Source of the DNA: Meghimatium bilineatum
Taxonomy: Eukaryota; Mollusca; Gastropoda; Stylommatophora; Philomycidae
Assembly: GCA_034231615.1 (NCBI GenBank)
Contig: CM067316.1
Coordinates: 25,195,791-25,259,790, forward strand
Direction of reading: 5' to 3'
Length of the DNA stretch: 64,000 nucleotides
Numbering within the stretch: position 1 is the stretch's first letter; each line of letters opens with the position of its first letter. Under the pieces are notes generated by a model. That model did not search any database and was not told the origin of the DNA. It saw only the letters and a program-made list of their open reading frames with translations. The translations under genes and the position numbers were made by a program. Positions 27,801 to 42,800 of the stretch are shown piece after piece.

Positions 27801-30800
27801 ATGAGTTAACCTATTTGTAAATATTATCTACCTCCTATTTTCTAAAAACAATGGGTACTCTGAAATTGCTAAGCGCAAGTACTCTATATCATCCCATCCA
27901 TGTGGTATATATTTTCTGGTGTAAATAAAAAGCCTGTACCATAGGAGCTCTCTTATTTTTGTAGGACAAAAGATGGATTCAGTAGAGGGGGAAAAGTCAT
28001 TGGGGAAAGAATTTCACACAGCTGGGATCAGTTACTGAACACATTGTAGAAGCTAAAAGGTTAATCAGTTATGAAAATTAACATATTAACTGGTAAATTA
28101 CTGTACCCCTGGAATGATTCCTCTGGTCCTAGACGGTGGCCTAGCCACTGGTATTGGCAGTCCGCTGGTAGGGGAGGTAATATAATTAGTAGGTGAAGTG
28201 ATAGGTGGTCCTGAGAATGTGGAACCACCAACTGATGCTTCATGGCCAATATTCTTAAAACCTGAAAAAACTGACAAGAATAGAAATAAAAGTTACAGTT
28301 AGTAATCTATTTAATGATGATATAACCAATTTTTGAGGTAGAAGTTGTAAGATTATCTGAACTATGAGCTCTATTATTTGACATGGTCATAATATTTGAT
28401 ATACGCAAAACTTGACTCACTTCCATGGTTGAAATGAGCGTATTTCACCACAAGAGGTCAAGAGGCACAAATTAAATGACCTGACTTGATAATGATAAAT
28501 CAAAAGGAGTTTGAGGCTGGCACTCTATGAAGTTTTACCCTATATTTCAGGATAGAAGTTGAGAATTTTTGTATTTTTTTCCGCTATTGATGTAGGGGTT
28601 TTGGCTTATATATGCACACAATTTTTTTAATGTTTAATTACTGGAGGAAACAAAAAAGGATAACACAGAACACCATCAAATATTAGCAATGGGGGAAAAA
28701 TTGTATGATAAGACAGATCTAGGTACGCTCTTGAAAAATGATTTATTTTTGAGTTTAGTACCCTTAATTGGACTTAACTTTGAACATTCATGTGTTTAAA
28801 TTTGTGTTGGTGTGGTCCTTATAGTAATTGCTATCCATTTTGTATTGGGTAATAATTTGTTATATCTGTTATCATATCCCATCCAATTTTCAACAAATCC
28901 CGCTTCCATGACTACTTGTTTCCATGTATATCACTGTCACTTAGAACTAACTCTGTAATGTTTACATATCAATAGTGTATCTAGTGCCTCTGTGGTGGTA
29001 ACATTGTTTTTCACTGTTTGTTTTATATATTCTTGAGAAAGACCTAACGGTTCGAAATGTTGAAAATCTCTTGTGTATTGCCATTTGTGTGTTTACACCT
29101 CATAACCGCTTATTCTTAGTGATAGTCTGTTGTGTTCAAGTGAAACATCAAAAACATGTGTTAAGTACTATTGTTATTCCATTTCACTGCAGTATTACCT
29201 TATACTGATTAGGAAGAGTCTTGCATTTACAAATAATCATGGTGGGCAAACCATGAGCAAATCTGCCATGCAACCTAAAACCACAGTGAAACAAATCTTG
29301 TCAAGTCCAGTCATCATTCCCAAAACCATCTTCACACCTTTTTGTTCAACTATATGACTTTACGGCAAAAACAGATTTGGGTCTTGTCCATATTTCCTAT
29401 TTATCGAAGCTGAACCACTTCCACAGGTGAAAAGTTAAATGTTGAAACAAATCAATTTTTGTTTTTACATCTTTTGGCAACCTATATGTTAGCTTAGTAC
29501 AGGTTTGTAGACACAAATGATGTCTTTTCATGAAACGATTGTACCATCCCATTGAAGCAATAAAGACCACAGATTTGTGTAACTGGAATGCAGTTTCTTA
29601 TATGGTGACTGTCCTGATCTGAATATTTGTGCGGATTATAATTAATCTGTTCTGCCTTAACTCCATTATCCATTCTGGCAATTTCTCTTCCAGTGCAGAG
29701 AATGAGTCAGCAAGACCACATGCTGATTTCTTTGTCCTTCGCTTTACAGACAATTCTTCCTTTTTTTTTCTCAATTCTTGTACTTGCTTTTCATTCTTCT
29801 TCTTTATTGTTCATTCTCAAACTCCAATTGGTACTTTCTTGTATCATCACAATGGTCCAACTATACTAGATTTCCAGTAGGATGTAGTCCAGAGAATGGA
29901 AATGCGTTTAACAATAAAAGTCATTACATTGGCCTGATACATCCATGTTCGGCAGGGCTTTTCATTCACAGTGAAATGACGAGCAGCCAATGGTTGGATT
30001 TTTCTGAAACATCCAACGTAAAACTAGCAGCATGCGATGTTCTCTACTGTCCAGGCATCCTTCTTATAAAACGTGAATAAAATCACAATGGCAATACAAA
30101 TTTAAGAACTGGAAACTTAAACTTCTTGGGTGGTATTCTTATATGCATTGTAGACACTACTGTATTATACAAGGAGATGCTATTGGTGGTACTACCATAC
30201 CAGATTCACTTATAACACTTATCAGAGAATATAAGACTATAAATAAAATATAATGGTTCTTCACTGGTCAGTTTGGAAATGTGCTTTGAATGTAATGGCT
30301 GATGCTATCTGATATTTGCCAAGCAAAAAGGTTGACCCTGATCCATTCATTGACTAGGCTTTGAATTTACCAAAATGGCTGATGCTATCGTTGCAGCCAG
30401 CCCTTTGTTGCCGAGACAGCACTGAATGAATAAATGATTGAATGAATCAAAATTTTATATGAGTTCAGGTAGGGCAGGGCAAATGGAAAAAATTACTGTC
30501 TCACTATTGCTAAAGTTTGTGTTATTTTAGCAATTTAGCAGTTATTTTATCCTATTAGCAATATTTCGTTTGGCTTTTAATTCTTATAGTGGGATTCCAC
30601 AGTATTATTACCGGTATTATTTTTTAATACTTTGGTCTATACATGGGTTTCTGATTTTTATACGATTTTGGACATTAAAGTTATATCCTCAGCTTATATA
30701 AGGATCAGCTTATTCAGAAATATATCGTACTTTCAACTCTGTCATTCCGTCGATCATTGGATTAATCAACTAACATAGTAAAGTACAGACCGATTTGTGT

Positions 30801-33800
30801 AACAGAAGTCAGTTCATTCCAGCCAGGGGTAGACCAAAAGAAACTCAGAAGAACAATACTTAGAGAAAGTAAAACAATCAATATCCATACTATCCAAGAA
30901 CTGCACAGAATAGCTTTGAACAGACAGAATTGGAGAGATCTGAACTCTGTCCTATGAGCGAACTTCAGTGTGAAAGGAAAATGAATGAATTAATTAATTC
31001 ACCTCTAGATTTGTTTTCTTTAAAAAATTTTCTCCTGTATTCTTTTTTTGCTGATTAAGTTTTCCAGATCTTTTGCAAGTCCCAAATGACATTTTGACAT
31101 TATTTGTAGGGTGAATGTCACAGCCTTTCACTCAAATGGGAACTTTCTGAAAATCTTTAGGCATGCTACAGATAAAAAGGTTGATTCACTTCAACATTCC
31201 AGGCATCAGTCTCCAGCAGGCTTCATCACAGTGAAGATCAGTGAGTGAGGCAGTCTACTTCAAGCCCAATCTTCTTAGTCAGCTCTTGTGACATGCATGG
31301 CAGGTGGTAGTATTACTATTTTTTGTTCCAATATCAGGGTCTAGTAAAGACCCTATTTAACAATACAATGACTATAGCTTAAGCTAAGTACCCTGTTTCA
31401 CACCAATGGAAATATGGTGCTGTTAATAAATATTTCTTTGAATATGTGTGGATATACCTTCATACCAGCTGCCTTTCACTTGAATATAAGTGTGGATATG
31501 CCTTCATACCAGCTGCCTTTCACTTGAATATAAGTGTGGATATACCTTCATACCACCTGCTTTCACTTTAAAGATTTGTCCTGGTATCAATTTTCTAAAG
31601 CTTGATCAACCTAGAAGCTGTTTGTGGTTGAAAAATCAAGCTGGGTATCAAACAAGCTGGGTATCAAACCATGGATTTCTGGGCTTGAAAGCTAGTACTA
31701 ACCACTGCTGCTAACTTCCATAAAGTAATACAAATTTCTATTTATTGTGACAACAACATGCACAGATCTAATTTTCACAATATTTGTATCCTTAGTACAA
31801 CAGAAGAATATATGGAAAAGACCTAGTCCATTATTAACAATATAATAATTTTTTTTCAAGAGGAGGACAATCAGTCATTGATCAAGTCATGCAGCTACCA
31901 TAATAACATTCATTGAGAGCTACAGATATAGGAGCGATGGGCAAGACATGGAAAGAACTGGAAGGAATACAGCCCGTGGGCCATATTTGGCCCACTAAGT
32001 CATTTTTAGTAGCGGCTGACAAAAAAATGTTGGCCACCTCGGATCTAGACAGGAAAAAATGAAAGAAGATTGTTGAAGGCCTGTATCCAGCAGGGACTTG
32101 AACGTGAATAGCTCAATTTTGATAATTCTTACAGCTGACGGGAATTGAACCAGGTCTGTTCTAGCATCACCGAATCGCTTTGCAACACAAGTAAACAGGT
32201 TTTCTGTACTTGACTTAAACAGGTTTTCCGTACCAACCAAATCCTCTGATGTGTCCTGCCAAAAGGCTCATATATTGAAACTAAGTTCTAAAGCATGACA
32301 CATTGCATATCATTTTCTGAACTTCATTTTACCTATCTGCACAGAAGTTTGATAACGAATGCAGAAGTGTATATTGTTCAAAATTGTCAACACTGCCATG
32401 TGTACATATATGAACAGACACCTCAGACAGCAGAACATTTTCTTTAAGATTGTCCTGAATATGAAATGCTAAGCAAACACACTGGCCCAAAGAAACAACA
32501 CTAGCAGAAAAACTCTACAAACATCTGTACAAGTAGGGACCAAACCCGAAATAAAGGAATGACGAAAACGGATGTGCTGGACCTCGGACGTCCTGACCAC
32601 AAGTGGCCAACCGGGGTGCAAATAATCACAGTTCTACTGTGGAACTTGCAGAACAACGTACTTCATGCTCCCCGGCGGAAATCACACAAAATATTCATTG
32701 TGGTTATATGAGAGCAAACGCAGAAGAAGAAGATCTGTACAAGTCACAAAACACAGTCATATTTATAGAAGAGAGAATATCAACATAGTTCAAGCAAACT
32801 AAAGAAAACAAGATGGAAAAACATCGTGCAAATTTGAATTTCAGGAAACAGTAGCTCCTACTAAACCAGAATTGATACCAGAATTATTATTTTTAAGTAT
32901 TTATTAGAATAACTACAAATATAAATTAAATCTTTATACTTGAAGTGGATGCTGTTTCAACACTGTTACTGCTTGCCCAGTTGATCTCACTCTGGACAGA
33001 AAGAGGAGAAGGCAGGGAGATGTTGTAGTTGGCACCGGTAGGGGTCGTGGCTGCTGAGCTGTATCCAAGCAAGTCCAAATTTAGCAAGTCTTGACCTGGT
33101 TTGCTTAAAAACCCAAAAAAAATATCGTGAGAAATATCACATTATAGTCATCTTCAATCAATCAATCAAATCCTCTTCTAATAATAACATTTTGGAGATA
33201 AGGGACAGATGGAAAGAAGGGGCAGGGGAAGTTACTCTGGTTAGGTTCAGCAGTCACCTCTCTAAAAGTCATGAATTCAATTCATAGGTGAAACAATTCA
33301 TGAGAGAGAAAAATAATAATTCAGTCATTCTTGAACATAGGTAGGCATAGACAAGTATCTAGTCATATTGGAAATGGGCAATAAACTTAGAATCCCAGTG
33401 GATTCAACAGCATATCCATTGTAGATGATATGTCTATGAAGTTAGGCTAGTTTCTTATAGAAGCCCCATATTAGTTCTATACAATTACATTTATACCCTC
33501 TCTGAGTAGGAGGCTTCTTCTCAAAGCATTGCTCAACGTTGAGAGTTGGAGCCTTCTCATTAAAAAATAAGTCATCATCATCAAGTTCCATCTCCGCAAC
33601 GAAAGTTGGCTGCAGCGGAGTACAAAATAAGTATCTACTGACAAAGTTTGAATGTGTCAACCATTGGTGCAAATAAGATGGAAATACAAAGCCTTTCCAT
33701 TCTGTGAACTATATACTGCTGGGAATCTAACATGGCCATTGTTCTGTTACAAGAGACATACATTGGAAATGTGAGAATTAACACTTTTTTAAAAGTTCTA

Positions 33801-36800
33801 AAAATCCCCAAAAAATTCACTGTAAATGAGTTTTAATGTTTGTAATTTCTGTATATCAAAACAAACAAACCTACTTGAATTTAGTCCTTTGTATCATTTG
33901 ATGAATAGACAATGTATTTGCTTGTCTGCAAATATCTACATCTTTAGACCTGACACATCCAACTTGAGCATAACTTTTGGACCTATCGAATGGAACAGCC
34001 AACACCACCCACCAAACCCCTAGCAACATGCATGGCTGTGATAAAGTACATACATACATACATAGGTGACTTAGGTGTTCTACGTCACGCCAATATGGCG
34101 CGGTATTTTTTTCACAGTGTCAGTTGTGCTAATGTCTTCAAAGTTGTGTTAACATCATAACCAGTGTATAACATCAAATTGTGTATTTTAAGACAGTCTA
34201 GTTGAGGCTATCAAATGGATATATCTGCGTGATGTGTACAGAGTGATTATATATAATTTTTTTTCGTTGGGCAGGTCATTTGGTGTGTATGCGAGACCAT
34301 CGTCTGCCAAAGATACTTCTCTATGGTGAGCTAGAGAAGGGTATACGATCTCAAGGTGGCCAAAGGAAGCACTACAAGGACTCGTTAAAGGACTCACTGA
34401 AAGCCTTTGAAATAGACCACGATACATGGGAAGAACTTGCACAAAATAGATCTACATGGCGTTCTAAAATAAAAAAGAGCGCATCATCTTGTGAAAAGAA
34501 GAGAAATGCAGCAGCTCAACAGCGGAGAGCAGCTAGAAAGTCACGGATAGACCAAGATCCGTCTACAGTCGTTATTCCATGTCCAAACTGTCCAAGGACA
34601 TTTACAGCTCGAATAGGGCTCATTAGCCATCTACAAACTCATAATCAAGGACATAACTAAAATTGAATTTTCAAAAGTGGATGTAACAAATGGTCATCAT
34701 CACTTGTGATGGACGAACAACAACATACATACATAAAGCCCATGAATGTTGAGTTCAAGTTCACATTGATATCAGTTCTACACAAATAAACCTTGACTGA
34801 ACAATTCACATCTTATTTCTTACTCTAATGTGTCCGACTCTGATTGAGACCGCTTCATCTTTTTATCAACTGGTGTCTGGCTTCTCTTCCGCTGTGAATT
34901 AAACCCAAAAAAAGTACCTTTAATGAGATAAGAGATAATATGCAAGCGAATCATGGACTACATATGATTCACAGGAATAAATAATTAATGCAAATCTAAG
35001 ACACATACTTGACATCTCCAGGAGTGATAGATTAATTAAAAATGAGGTAATTGCCTTCATCTTCCTTTATGTTCATTCTCAAACTCCTGCAGATTAGCAG
35101 GATGTAGTTTGGAGAATGGAATGCATTGTGTTATAGGTAATAGACTCATACATGTAGTCCCAAATTCCATCAATGTAGTCTAAGGTGGCTGGACAGTGTA
35201 TGCTAATTGAGGATGAGACCCCAAAAAAAAGCCCCAATTTTTTTTTTAAAAAAAGGTCATTTGGTGTTACATCTTCAGTAATTACTACTAATGCAGACAT
35301 TTTGCACGTATTGATTAGGGAGGGAGTGTGTGTGCTAAATATGGACGTTTTTATTGACATATGCAAATAGATCGTTAGAAATACAGATTTATGGAAAAAT
35401 AAGTTGAGAGCTACCTGCTCACAGTTAACCTTCACCACGCTTTGATCGTGTGATTGCCAAAAAAAAGTTGGCGGCTGTTTACTGTTGTCAAGTGCACTCG
35501 CTCAATGAGACATTGTGCGAAATAGGCCTACCACAGCCTAATTACAGCTTGTATATAGTTCTGGTCATGCGCAATCGAGGCCGGGACATTCCCACTTCCT
35601 AAATGATTGTTGTAAAGATGTCGAGGTGGAAAATACGCATGTTATAACAATTAATCTGACCACATCTGCATACCGGTACGATGCCATGATGGTTTTTATA
35701 GACCGTTTTTATAGACCTTTCTTTCATCGTATTTAGAATAAAATAATATTGGATTGTGGCTTGAATCATGAATTATTTAGTTATTTAGTTTCACAGCAGT
35801 GAATATACAGAATGTTGTGTTGGTTTGGGGACTTGTAAAGGTTTGATATCGAATATGTTGAAGTGGCACCAAAAAATGACTTTAGACCTAAGATCAAAGA
35901 ACGATTTTACTGCATTTCTACATGTTTTATACAGTTCCCCCGGCAATATTTAGATAATTTCGCAATGAAAGAACATAAATACAACAGATTTGCGTGTAAT
36001 TTAGTGTACAGTGTTGCCTAGGAATTCGATAAGTAAGGTAAGTTGTTTTTTTACTATTTTTTTTCTCTTTATTTGTTATAAAATCTATGTTTTTTGGTGA
36101 AAAACGTCTTTGCCACTTTCTCATACGTCTGGTATCACACACACATGTACATAAATTACACCAATATATGCAGAATTCAATTCTTTATTTATATGTGCAA
36201 ATATTATTTAAATATCTTCAACAACCAAAAAATTATCACATTTTAAAAACAGTCACCATCAATAACGCAAATTTTCAAAAAAGAATCCGTGGCAGGGAGA
36301 CGTTTCGTATTTTTAAATCTGGCTTGCTAAAGGTTAAAGGAATTACTTCACGATCATAATCTTCAGAATTGAAACTGGTATCAATAGTAGTATCACTAAC
36401 AGTGAAGCTGGGACCAACTTGGACAAACCAGTGTATCACTTGTATTCTAGATTGCTAAATCTAGTTTTTGTTTCTGCTCTGGCTGGATGTCAAAAACAAC
36501 TAACAAAATGTTCATGTAAGCCTAGTTTTGGTTTCTGCTCTGTCTGGATGTCAAACCAACTATCAAAATGTTCATGTAAGCCTAGTTTTTGTTTCTGCTA
36601 TGTCTGGATATCAAAAACAACTAACAAAATGTTCATGTAAGCCTAGTTTTGGTTTCTGCTCTGTCTGGATGTCAAAAACAACTATCAAAATGTTCATGGA
36701 AGCCTAGTTTTTGTTTCTGCTCTGCCTGGATGTCAAACCAACTATCAAAATGTTCATGTAAGCCTAGTTTTTGTTTCTGCTATGTCTGGATATCAAAAAC

Positions 36801-39800
36801 AACTAACAAAATGTTCATGTAAGCCTAGTTTTGGTTTCTGCTCTGTCTGGATGTCAAAAACAACTATCAAAATGTTCATGGAAGCCTAGTTTTTGTTTCT
36901 GCTCTGTCTGGATGTCAAAAACAACTATCAAAATGTTCATGTAAGCCTAGTTTTTGTTTCTGCTCTGGCTGGATGTCAAAAACAACTAACAAAATGTTCA
37001 TGTAAGCCTAGTTTTTGTTTCTGTTCTGTCTGGATGTCAAAAACAACTATCAAAATGTTCATGAAAGCCTAGTTTTTGTTTCTGCTCTGCCTGGATTTCA
37101 AAAACAAGTATCAAAATGTTCATGTAAGCCTAGATGGTTTTCAATAATTTTTTAACAACTGTTCTGGATGCTTTACTGATCTTTTATTTCAAGCTGAAAA
37201 TTCAATTGACTGCATGAGAACAAAAGCCTACACTCCACACCAGATAAAATTTGACAGCTTATATGTTTGACCACACCAAGCATATACATTATTGTCAAGT
37301 AGAGCAGTGACGTTTAGATAACAAAACATAATTGTACTGTAAAGTTATTTACTAGTCCTTACTAGTCCTGCCATAGCTTTTACTTGAAACAACTTTTCTA
37401 AAAAAGTTCTTGTTTTTATTTTCATCAAAACAGAACAACTTATGGGAAATAAATTTATACAGTGGATTGAAGGAGTTACCAACATTCGAACATGGCACAG
37501 TATTACTGCATATCAAGCGATCAGACAATAACCCGAAAACTTGATAGTCATTCAACTCTGTGACAACTCACAGCATAAGCAGAGAAAGGATAATAGATAG
37601 ATAGATAATTCATTATATGTATTAACACAAATGTATGTCCACGATAAATTAATTCTCAGTAAGTTGTGATAGAAACTGGGACAGATTACGAACTAGCTTT
37701 GCTAAACCAGGACAATACTTGTCAAACTGGAACATCTGGTATCCCTAAATATGGCAAAGCAATGATTTAATTTAATTTATTATATGAAGTAATACTGACA
37801 TTTCTAGCAGTCTTTAAAGTTGAACATATAAATGATTCAACATTTTCTTAACCTTACCGCTGCTGTAGGTGACAATCGCAAGACTTTAACTGATGCTATG
37901 ATATCATCAACTGTGCCAACTGGGGTTGAAGTTTTTGGTTTGATTTCAACTTTGATTTTTTTTTTCTCCTCACCATCTGGAATCAACAGGAAATTTTATC
38001 AAATTTATACAACAAAGCAAGACATAGGCAAACTGTGGGTGCTTCCCTTTAACGAGCAAGTATATACATCACTCATCCATATATTCATTTTTTCATCATT
38101 AAACACATAACCCTTCAGGGCCACTTTGAAACCATCAACACAAACATTTCCACTATGTCTCTTCTCAGTTCCTTGTTTAAGTGTAAAGGTAAGCTGAACC
38201 AGTGTCATGGCTCACTGTTTCCCATAAGTGCTTGTTTGTCTAGATAGTGGTTGACCAGAAACCATCTGACTAGTGTCATGTTCGCACTTGCTCAGTAGTG
38301 ATAATACCATTCCTTGACCTTCCCAGAGCATGAGCCATGGTATCCTACTTCCTGGTGAATCATGGGAGTAATTTTATTTCAAACCACAAATAATGAGTGG
38401 GCTCAAAACCTGGCTCTGCTGGTCGGCAGGCAAATGACTTAACACTGCACTACAGCAGCTCCCTTGTTTGAATGTGAAGAAACTTAATCATGTCCAGTCT
38501 TTAACAGGTGATTTGCTTTATTACTGCATAAAACACCATTACAACATTTCTGTGAGCAAAAACAGTTTGCTCGGTGCTGCCCATCTCCTCTCAAAGCCTT
38601 TTAGAATACCCATATATTAGCTGGGTCCAAATGGGAAGCAAGACTATCATCTGCTGTGCATGCTGAAAGAGATGAGCAAGGAGGGTTGGGTATTAGGTTA
38701 GCTCCGATAGAAAGTCAAAACTTAAAATAATTTCAACAAATCATGAATAACAATAAAAGAACCTAACCTAACAAATTAACATATCAAATTGATGACATAC
38801 ATATTAAAAAGATGTTTAGAACATGTTTAGAGTATGAAAAAGTATGGAGAGGAGTAGATATGGCATCATATCATCAACTTTTATAAAGGAAAATAAAAAT
38901 GAAACTATTATAATATAATAAGTATTAATACACATATGAATCAGAATCACAGCGACTAAGATTAGGTAGAAGAGCTTAAGATAATAATCACGAGATAAAT
39001 TTGTAGTCATAGTATGAAATTAATAAAACAAATGCAACAATTAGAAGACCATTAGATAAAAGATAAAGGAGATATATACAGGAGAAAGAGGAAAAAAAAA
39101 GAAAACAAACCTCAAGAAATACTAATCTAAGGTACGAAAAATGTTAGAGAAGTAAACCAGAAATTTAAAAGAAATTTAAGCACAATGTCGGCCTGTCGGA
39201 ACAACATGGTAACTGTTATCGAAGGTTACGACTACAGGTTACTTCCTAATGTCTTCTCTAGCAACATTGATGGCATTCCCACTGCAGCATAACTGCATAG
39301 ATTTCTCTTTGTAATCTGTGCACAAGTATTTTGCTCTCCTAGTTTACAAGCACACAGTGATACAACCACTTCTTGGCCCATCACACCAGTCTTCTGCAAC
39401 GCTTTGATTTAGCCATCTTCATGACCAACCCTACTAAGTGCATTTCATCAAACATATCATGGTCTTACTATTCTCTGCCCCGCTTCTGGCAATACAACAC
39501 ACGACGTCATTAAGATGTCATAACCTTCATCCTTACCTGGTGTATACCCAATTGCAACAGAGGGCTTGCATGAATACACTATCACCCATCTACTGATAAA
39601 ATGCTCAAAATTGACACAAATCACCAATCATCATGTCAATGCCACCCGAGCATTGCCAGGATCCAAAAGGGGAACACAGAATAGCAACAGTTTAGCTTCC
39701 ATGTTTGTAGCTTCCATGTGACTACAGAGGCTATGGGGTGGAGTTGGCTATTCCATCCAATATACGGTCAAAGTGACCCAGAAGCCATGCTGAAGTTGAA

Positions 39801-42800
39801 TGTGTCAGGCTGAAAGGTGCATATATCCCAGCAAAGTTGTAAACCATGACATAAATCATTCCATTCTCTGTACTGCATCCTACTGGTTCATAGGAGTTGG
39901 AGAATAATGTCAGTTCTCCTGCAGCTTGTCTGGATCAAAAATACCTGCTCAATCATCATCAAGTGCCGTCTCCGCAACGAAGGTTGGCTGCAACGTATCT
40001 CCAACATCTCCTGTCTCTTGTCTTGGTGGTGCACTCTGCTAGACTGTAACCTGTCCATCGTGTAATGTTACTCTCCCACTTGTATCTCTGCCTACCTCTT
40101 GCTCGCTTCCCTTTGACTTTACCCTCAAGTAAGGTCTTCAATAATGAAGCTCTAATATAGAGAATTCATTGTAATTATATTTCATATTCACATTATCACA
40201 CAAATGTGCCCATAGATATGATAATATACATCTTGCATCAAGCACCAAAAATATTAGTGCACTTGCACATACCAGCATATGATAATACAAACGGCACTTC
40301 AGCATCTTCTGTCACTGATTACCAACCAAAGAAGCATCGATCATCAAGTAAAGTATTTGACGTCTTGAAAGGTAACAACTTTCCACTGCTCAATCAATGA
40401 CAAGTGAGCAACCGTTTTTGGGTCAGCAGATCAAAATCAGGAATGCTCATCTGGGATAGGGGCCAAACCTGTTAGCTGAACACTGAAAACATTTTAATGA
40501 TGTCCTTTGAAGGACTTTATATCTTTTGTTTCCAACTGATGAAAGTGATTTTGGACATCAACTGATTTCCTGTACTTAACATCAAAGCTTTTGTCACTTC
40601 CAAAGATGAACATCAAAATTTGGTGGCAGATACAATCTCCAGAAGATTATTTCATTCTGAACATTGTTTTGAACTAACAAAATCAAAGGTTTAATTAAAT
40701 CACTTCCTCTTTAACACTGTATGGCATCGCATTTTACAATTTGGCTAAGATAGCTTGTGATTTGATATTCTCTGAGCACAAAGATCAGTTTATATAACAA
40801 TTTTTAAATCAGCCTGGCAAGCCAGTAAAAACAGCTCATAGTGCATAACACATCCTTCCTCAACCTTCCTATATATGGCTATATTTTTAAGACTACATCA
40901 AAATTGTTTTACAGTACTGATCTCTACTTCACATTTTCTGTGATTTGTTTCTTCACATTCTTTCCATGATAGTCCTAGTGAGTATCTATGGATCTAGTTC
41001 TTGAGGTCAATCCAATTCCAGCAATAGATGTATATACAAACACACACTAAAAATTACATTTAAAGGCAAGTTAAAATTTCTGACACAGTACCACATGACG
41101 TACACTCACTCTCCCCTCAACACCGAAAGGTACATGAGGACAGAAAGAAGAAGAAGAAGTACCACATGATAAATATACTCACCAGAGTCTGTATCACTGT
41201 CACTTGAGTACCAACTAGTTTTATCCCCATTATCTAAACATAATTAAGGAATATACACATGAATATATTTCACACAGCGCTATCAAAGTCCTAGAGGATG
41301 TGGGCAGTGACTATCGACCAATTCTAACAACTGTCTCCACACCACAGAGCACGGTAAAGCCACTTTGAAACTTTAAGAAAGCAAACTGGGCCAGGTACAG
41401 ACAAGTAACTGATGTTGGACTCCGTGAAATCAGAAAAAAAGCTAACATGAACACAACATACAGCAAAATCTGCACCCACTAATTCTAGCAGCCACTAAAA
41501 TGTGTATCCCAAAGTGAAAAGGTCAAGAATACACACACTATTGGACACCTGAACTGGCTAAAGCAGTCAAAGAGAGAAGAAAGGCCAGGAAGAAGGTTGA
41601 GAAATATTCTACCACCTTAAACAAAACATAATACAATGGATGGACAGTAAATGTAAGATACATTACAAAGGAAAACAAACGAAAGACCTGAAGAGAAAAA
41701 TGTAGTAAAATCTATCTAAAAAGAGAAAGAAATAAAGCCTGTAGAATCTTGCATAATCTCAAGGGAAAGACCAATCCAACACCCATAGTAGATGGTTGTG
41801 GCACTGAAATAACAGCACCATCAAGAAAGCAGATACATTCAACAATTTCTATGCAAATGTTAACAAGTCACAGCAAAGGAAGAAATTAGACAAAAATGCT
41901 TACAAAAATTGCAATACCTAACAAAGAACAGAACAATATTGCTGCATTCAAAGACCTATTCAGCATACAAGAACTGAACATGGCATTATGGAAACGTGCT
42001 AGAAACAAAACTCCAGGACCAGATCAAAGTAAAAATGAAATGATATGTAAGCTGGAAGCATAGGCAAAAGTAATACTCCTATGGTTTATTAAAAGAACAT
42101 GAAAGGAGAGACAGTTGCCATCAGCATGGCTCACAGCAACCATCAACCCCATTCTTAAGAAAGAAAAACCAGCAGAAACACCAAGAAGTTATAGGCCCAT
42201 ATCTCTCACCTCATACACAGGCAAGCTGGTTGAGAGAATGGTTAACAACAGACTATGGCAGGCTTCAGGTGCAAATAACCAGGCAGACTAATAACCAGGC
42301 AGGTTTCAGGTGCAAATGTTGCACAGATTACCCTCTCTTCAGATTCACACAAAATGTTGTGGATGGTTTCCAAGAAGGAAAAAGCACATTAACAGGTCAA
42401 CAAGGTGTTTGTTGACCTTGAGCAAGCCTATGAAAAAGTTTGGAGAAAGGGACTATTGCTGAAGATGAACAGAATGGGAATAGGTGGGAAGATGTTTAAA
42501 TGGATACAGACCTTCCTGATAAACAGAACCATACCCACCAGCTATGCCAGTACACTATCCTAGAAAAGATCAGTGGAGGAAGGACTGTCTCAAGGCTCCC
42601 CTATAAGCTGTACACTCTTCCTAATTTTTATTGATGGTTTCGGCAAACATCTCAGTGTGTCAAAAGCATTGTTTGCTGACGACCTTGTCATCTGGACCAC
42701 TGACAAATATCCCATACTGGCAAAACCAAAGATCAACAGAGCTCTCCTCACCATTTCAATATATTGTGGAAACTAAAATATTAGGACACAGAAAACTGTT

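Noticed and set aside
34280..34660. A C2H2 zinc-finger gene
   Set aside because: The finger is the known C-terminal end of a non-LTR ORF2, and its 3' tail recurs at 44468 and 59085.
36419..36640. 73-residue open frame with repeated CSCKPSF
   Set aside because: Lies in the 60-bp satellite; the Cys pattern is a repeat effect, not a domain.
40206..40400. 64-residue plus-strand frame as an exon
   Set aside because: No domain, no splice signals and it lies antisense within an intron of the recognised gene.
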